A stretch of 64,000 nt of DNA from Pseudomonadota bacterium. GTDB lineage: Bacteria > Pseudomonadota > Gammaproteobacteria > Burkholderiales > Rhodocyclaceae. Below, in pieces: positions 60,939-64,000 of the stretch (position 1 is the stretch's first letter; each line of letters opens with the position of its first letter). The translations under genes and the position numbers were made by a program. Below the pieces are notes generated by a model. That model saw only the letters and a program-made list of their open reading frames with translations, did no database searches and was not told the origin of the DNA. The stretch covers positions 186,001-250,000 of the forward strand of contig JAFEDH010000004.1 in NCBI GenBank assembly GCA_018241695.1, in the 5' to 3' direction.

Positions 60939-62351
60939 ATGACCACCCCGCAAGACGTGATCAAGCTGATCGAGGATCAGGAGGTCAAGTTCGTCGACTT
61001 CCGTTTCACCGACACCAAAGGCAAGGAGCAGCACGTCGGCGTGCCCGTATCCGCTTTTGACCTTTCGAAATTCGAGGATGGACATGCCTTCGATGGTTCC
61101 TCCATCGCTGGCTGGAAGGGTATTCAGGCATCGGACATGCAACTGATGCCCGACGCCGAAACGGCCTATATCGATCCTTTCTTCGAGCAGACCACCCTGG
61201 TGCTGACCTGCGATGTCGTCGACCCTGCCGATGGCAAGGGCTATGACCGCGACCCGCGTTCCATCGCCAAGCGCGCCGAGGCCTATCTGAAGTCGTCCGG
61301 TATCGGCGATACCGCCTACTTTGGTCCCGAGCCCGAATTTTTCATCTTCGATTCCGTGGAGTGGGGCGTGAACATGTCCGGCGCCCACGTCAAGATCAAC
61401 TCCGAAGAGGCTGCCTGGTCCTCCTCCGAGAAGTTTGAAGGTGGCAACACCGGTCACCGTCCGGGCGTCAAGGGCGGCTACTTCCCCGTACCTCCCGTTG
61501 ATTCCTTCAACGACATCCGCGCCGAAATGGTGCTGGCGCTGGAAGCCATCGGCATCCCCGTCGAAGTGCACCACCACGAAGTGGCGACTGCCGGCCAGAA
61601 CGAGATCGGCACCAAATTCAACACCCTGGTGCGTCGCGCCGACTGGACCCAGGCCCTGAAATACGTCGTCCACAACGTCGCGCATACCTACGGCAAGACC
61701 GCCACCTTCATGCCCAAGCCCATCGTTGGCGACAACGGTTCGGGGATGCACGTGCACCAGTCGATCTGGAAGGATGGCAAGAACCTTTTTGCCGGCAATG
61801 GCTACGCCGGGCTTTCCGAGTTCGCGCTGTACTACATCGGCGGCATCATCAAGCACGCCCGTGCGCTCAATGCCATCACCAATCCGCTGACCAATTCCTA
61901 CAAGCGCCTGGTGCCCGGCTTCGAGGCGCCCGTGAAGCTGGCCTACTCCGCCAAGAACCGTTCCGCCTCGATCCGTATTCCCTTTGTCCATAGTGACAAG
62001 GCCCGCCGCATCGAAACCCGCTTCCCCGATCCGGGCGCCAATCCCTACCTGTGCTTCACCGCACTGATGATGGCCGGCCTGGACGGTGTGCAGAACAAGA
62101 TCCATCCGGGGGACCCCGCCGACAAGAACCTCTACGATCTGCCCCCCGAGGAAGATGCCAAGATCCCGACCGTGTGTTCCAGCCTGGAGCAGGCGCTCGA
62201 CTATCTGGACAAGGATCGCGAATTCCTGACCCGTGGTGGTGTGTTCAGCAACGACTGGATCGATGCCTACATCGAACTGAGGATGGAGGATGTGACCCGG
62301 TTCCGCATGACCACCCATCCGGTCGAATTCGATATGTACTATTCGATCTGA
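60939..62351 (+). CDS. glnA: Glutamine synthetase, type I
   Basis: A 470-residue GSI-beta enzyme (ammonium + Glu + ATP to Gln). Visible: [46 protein letters not shown], and the C-terminal adenylylation loop [10 protein letters not shown] with Tyr399, so it is controlled by GlnE adenylylation. Start ATG follows GGAGAG. Its promoter region has two NtrC sites and a sigma-54 promoter. A strong terminator follows, separating it from DUF4124 and ntrB. Confidence 0.98.
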   Translation: MTTPQDVIKLIEDQEVKFVDFRFTDTKGKEQHVGVPVSAFDLSKFEDGHAFDGSSIAGWKGIQASDMQLMPDAETAYIDPFFEQTTLVLTCDVVDPADGKGYDRDPRSIAKRAEAYLKSSGIGDTAYFGPEPEFFIFDSVEWGVNMSGAHVKINSEEAAWSSSEKFEGGNTGHRPGVKGGYFPVPPVDSFNDIRAEMVLALEAIGIPVEVHHHEVATAGQNEIGTKFNTLVRRADWTQALKYVVHNVAHTYGKTATFMPKPIVGDNGSGMHVHQSIWKDGKNLFAGNGYAGLSEFALYYIGGIIKHARALNAITNPLTNSYKRLVPGFEAPVKLAYSAKNRSASIRIPFVHSDKARRIETRFPDPGANPYLCFTALMMAGLDGVQNKIHPGDPADKNLYDLPPEEDAKIPTVCSSLEQALDYLDKDREFLTRGGVFSNDWIDAYIELRMEDVTRFRMTTHPVEFDMYYSI

Positions 62352-62368
62352 TCAGGGTTTGCCACCCC

Positions 62369-62398
62369 AAAAAAGGACGGGTATGCCCGTCCTTTTTT
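62369..62398. terminator. Terminator after glnA
   Basis: A 13-base stem pair (62369-62381 and 62386-62398) with six A on the left and six T on the right; the core is GGACGGG/CCCGTCC with TATG loop. Core is nearly the same as that of the terminator at 199-226. Confidence 0.93.
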
Positions 62399-62456
62399 GT
62401 TGCCTGGGAATGGCCCGCATCCTACACTTGCGCTATTCCATTCTTTGTCCCGGATC

Positions 62457-62900
62457 ATGAAGGGTTCCTGCGTTTTCCTGTTTGCCGCGCTGGCGGCTAC
62501 GGCCCAGGCCAGTACGCTCTACAAGTGCACCGACCGGGCCGGCCATACGACCTACACCACCAGTCATTCACAAGGCACCTGTGTGGTGCTTTCCCGCGAT
62601 CAGCCGGCTGTCACGACGCCTGCTCCCGGCGCGAGGCCGGCCCGCGCCGCCACTCCGTCACCGGCCGGTTTCCCGCGGGTCAGCGAAGATACCCAGAAAA
62701 GCCGCGATACCGACCGGCGCCGCATTCTCGAACAGGAACTCGCGTCCGAGACCCGGGGGCTTGAGGAGTCGCGCAGCGCGCTGGCCGAACAGGAGGCGCA
62801 GCGGGTACCGGCAAGCCGGCTGCAATCCTATCGGGACCAGATTTCGCTGCATGAGCGGAACCTGACCGCCCTGCGCCGCGAGATCGGCAACCTGCGCTGA
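62457..62900 (+). CDS. DUF4124-domain periplasmic protein
   Basis: A 147-residue secreted protein. The signal peptide (1-19) is followed by the short DUF4124 domain (LYKCTDRAGHTTYTT, with two cysteines at C24 and C42), a Pro/Ala-rich linker and a C-terminal coiled coil (about 85-145, rich in E/R/L). Function is unknown. The family is often found between glnA and ntrB in betaproteobacteria. Confidence 0.88.
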   Translation: MKGSCVFLFAALAATAQASTLYKCTDRAGHTTYTTSHSQGTCVVLSRDQPAVTTPAPGARPARAATPSPAGFPRVSEDTQKSRDTDRRRILEQELASETRGLEESRSALAEQEAQRVPASRLQSYRDQISLHERNLTALRREIGNLR

Positions 62901-62939
62901 GCACCCTGTCCGGGCAGGGTCCTTGCATGTGAGACGGGC

Positions 62940-64000
62940 ATGAGTCCACGCGCCCTTCCGTCCGAGCCTGCCGTCTTCGGTGGCCTGGAGATTTTGTCTT
63001 CGGCCATCATCCTGACAGATCACCGGCAGGTGATCCGCTATCTCAATCCGGCGGCGGAAAACCTCTTCGCGGCGAGTCAGCGCGCCTGGCTGGGCTGCAC
63101 CCTGACCCAATTGCTGGGGGCTTCGGCGGGGCTGGTCGAGGCCATCGAAAATGCCGTACGCAACAACTGGAGCTATACCGGTCACGACATCGAAGTCAGG
63201 CGCGACGACCATCCGGCATTTCATGTTGACTGCACGGTGACCCCGGTCGAGGCCGAAGGGGCCGATCTGCTGTTCGAATGCCGTCCCATCGACCAGCAAC
63301 TGCAGACTGCCCGCGAAGAACGCGAGGCGGTACAGCAGCAGGTCAGCCGGGATCTGGTGCGCAATCTGGCACACGAGATCAAGAATCCCCTGGGTGGAAT
63401 CCGTGGTTCGGCCCAGTTGCTCGAACGCGAACTGGTCAATCCCGCCCTGCGCGAATATACCCAGGTGATTATTGGCGAGGCGGACCGGCTGCAGGCGCTG
63501 ATGCAGCGATTGTTGTCCTCCCATCGCTCCATGCAGCCCACCCAGGTCAACATTCACGAGATTCTGGAACGGGTGCTGCGCCTGATCCAGGCGGAATTCG
63601 CGGGCGTCCGGGTGCAGCGTGACTACGATACGTCCCTGCCCGGAATCACCGGTGATCGCGAACAACTGCTCCAGGCCATTCTCAATATCGCGCGCAATGC
63701 GGCGCAGGCCATGTCCGGGTGCGGAGAAATCGTGTTCCGTACCCGGGCATTGCGACAGGCCACGCTGGCAAAGAAACGTCATTCGCTGGCACTGGAATTG
63801 CAAGTGATTGACAATGGCCCGGGAATTCCCGAGTCGATCCGGGACAAGATTTTCTATCCCCTGGTGTCGTCGCGCGAAGGAGGTAGCGGTCTGGGCTTGA
63901 GCCTGACCCAGAGTTTCATCCAGCAGCACGGCGGTACGATCGAGGCGACGTCCCGTCCCGGACGGACCTGTTTTTGCGTCCGCCTTCCCTTGAACAACGA
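62940..64000 (+). CDS. glnL: Nitrogen regulation histidine kinase NtrB/GlnL (partial, 3' end outside window)
   Basis: 353 residues are visible and the frame runs off the window end. The N-terminal PAS domain (about 12-110) is followed by the H-box NLAHEIKNPLGGIRG with His145, the N-box, and the ATP-binding DNGPGIPE and GSGLGLS motifs. NtrB phosphorylates NtrC under nitrogen limitation and reverses this with PII. The PAS-HisKA-HATPase order, no membrane helix, and position behind glnA fix the identity. The ntrC gene is expected just past the window. Confidence 0.95.
   Translation, partial: MSPRALPSEPAVFGGLEILSSAIILTDHRQVIRYLNPAAENLFAASQRAWLGCTLTQLLGASAGLVEAIENAVRNNWSYTGHDIEVRRDDHPAFHVDCTVTPVEAEGADLLFECRPIDQQLQTAREEREAVQQQVSRDLVRNLAHEIKNPLGGIRGSAQLLERELVNPALREYTQVIIGEADRLQALMQRLLSSHRSMQPTQVNIHEILERVLRLIQAEFAGVRVQRDYDTSLPGITGDREQLLQAILNIARNAAQAMSGCGEIVFRTRALRQATLAKKRHSLALELQVIDNGPGIPESIRDKIFYPLVSSREGGSGLGLSLTQSFIQQHGGTIEATSRPGRTCFCVRLPLNN

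Overview
The window looks like chromosomal DNA of a high-GC betaproteobacterium (Rhodocyclales/Nitrosomonadales grade; species not assignable by eye). The basis is gene order and protein style: rep next to cytochrome c5, coaE-zapD-yacG, tlpA-aroQ-accB-accC-prmA-zinc ribbon-PfkB kinase, a cox cluster with the beta-type small proteins (oxidase small assembly protein, DUF2970, DUF2909), ftsY-ftsE-ftsX-rpoH, lolB-ispE-tRNA-Gln-prs-rplY-pth-ychF, and glnA-DUF4124-ntrB. Almost all of it is core genome. No IS element, prophage, integrase or CRISPR array was seen.

Layout. 1-5.9 kb: the last codons of rep, cytochrome c5, an ammonium channel with Ntr-type control, MltA, an AAA ATPase, a Nudix-ThiE fusion and TspO. 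5.9-18.4 kb: mostly minus-strand housekeeping genes for division (ZapD), CoA (CoaE, CoaX), biotin and fatty acid synthesis (BirA, AccB, AccC), aromatic synthesis (AroQ), envelope lipoprotein and lipid (glycine-zipper lipoprotein, PlsC), ribosome modification (PrmA) and thiol redox (TlpA-like). 18.5-29.5 kb: Mpl, then an aa3-type cytochrome c oxidase cluster with its assembly factors (coxB with fused cytochrome c, coxA, ctaG, coxC, SURF1, ctaB, Sco). The usual heme A synthase gene ctaA is not present in the cluster; an opposite-strand heme-copper-oxidase-subunit-I-like gene lies in that place. 29.6-33.1 kb: ftsY-ftsE-ftsX and rpoH, with a perfect CIRCE element in front of rpoH.

33.3-45 kb: two M16 peptidases, rsmD, coaD, ferredoxin, mutM, a TPR protein, lolB, ispE, tRNA-Gln(UUG), prs, rplY, pth and ychF. 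45.0-52.7 kb: the only clearly accessory block, a type I restriction-modification operon (hsdM-hsdS-hsdR) carrying an AAA/DUF4143 ATPase between hsdS and hsdR. 52.8-59.5 kb: an alpha/beta hydrolase, a small membrane protein and a membrane-PAS protein that look translationally coupled; then gluQ, a ClsB-YbhP-like pair, nadA and a rhodanese. 59.5-64 kb: a cation diffusion facilitator, then glnA with a perfect NtrC site and a sigma-54 promoter, a DUF4124 protein, and ntrB running off the window end.

Common themes: nitrogen control appears at both ends (amt and glnA each have an NtrC site plus a -24/-12 promoter, with the NtrB kinase itself downstream of glnA), and heat-shock control appears in the middle (CIRCE/HrcA on rpoH). 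The most interesting leads are the oxidase-like protein in the ctaA position, the DUF4143 ATPase inside the hsd operon, the CIRCE site on rpoH, and a perfect 20-bp palindrome on the start codon of the YbhP-like gene. Start codons were chosen from ribosome-binding sites, gene overlaps and conserved N-termini; uncertain ones are flagged in the entries.
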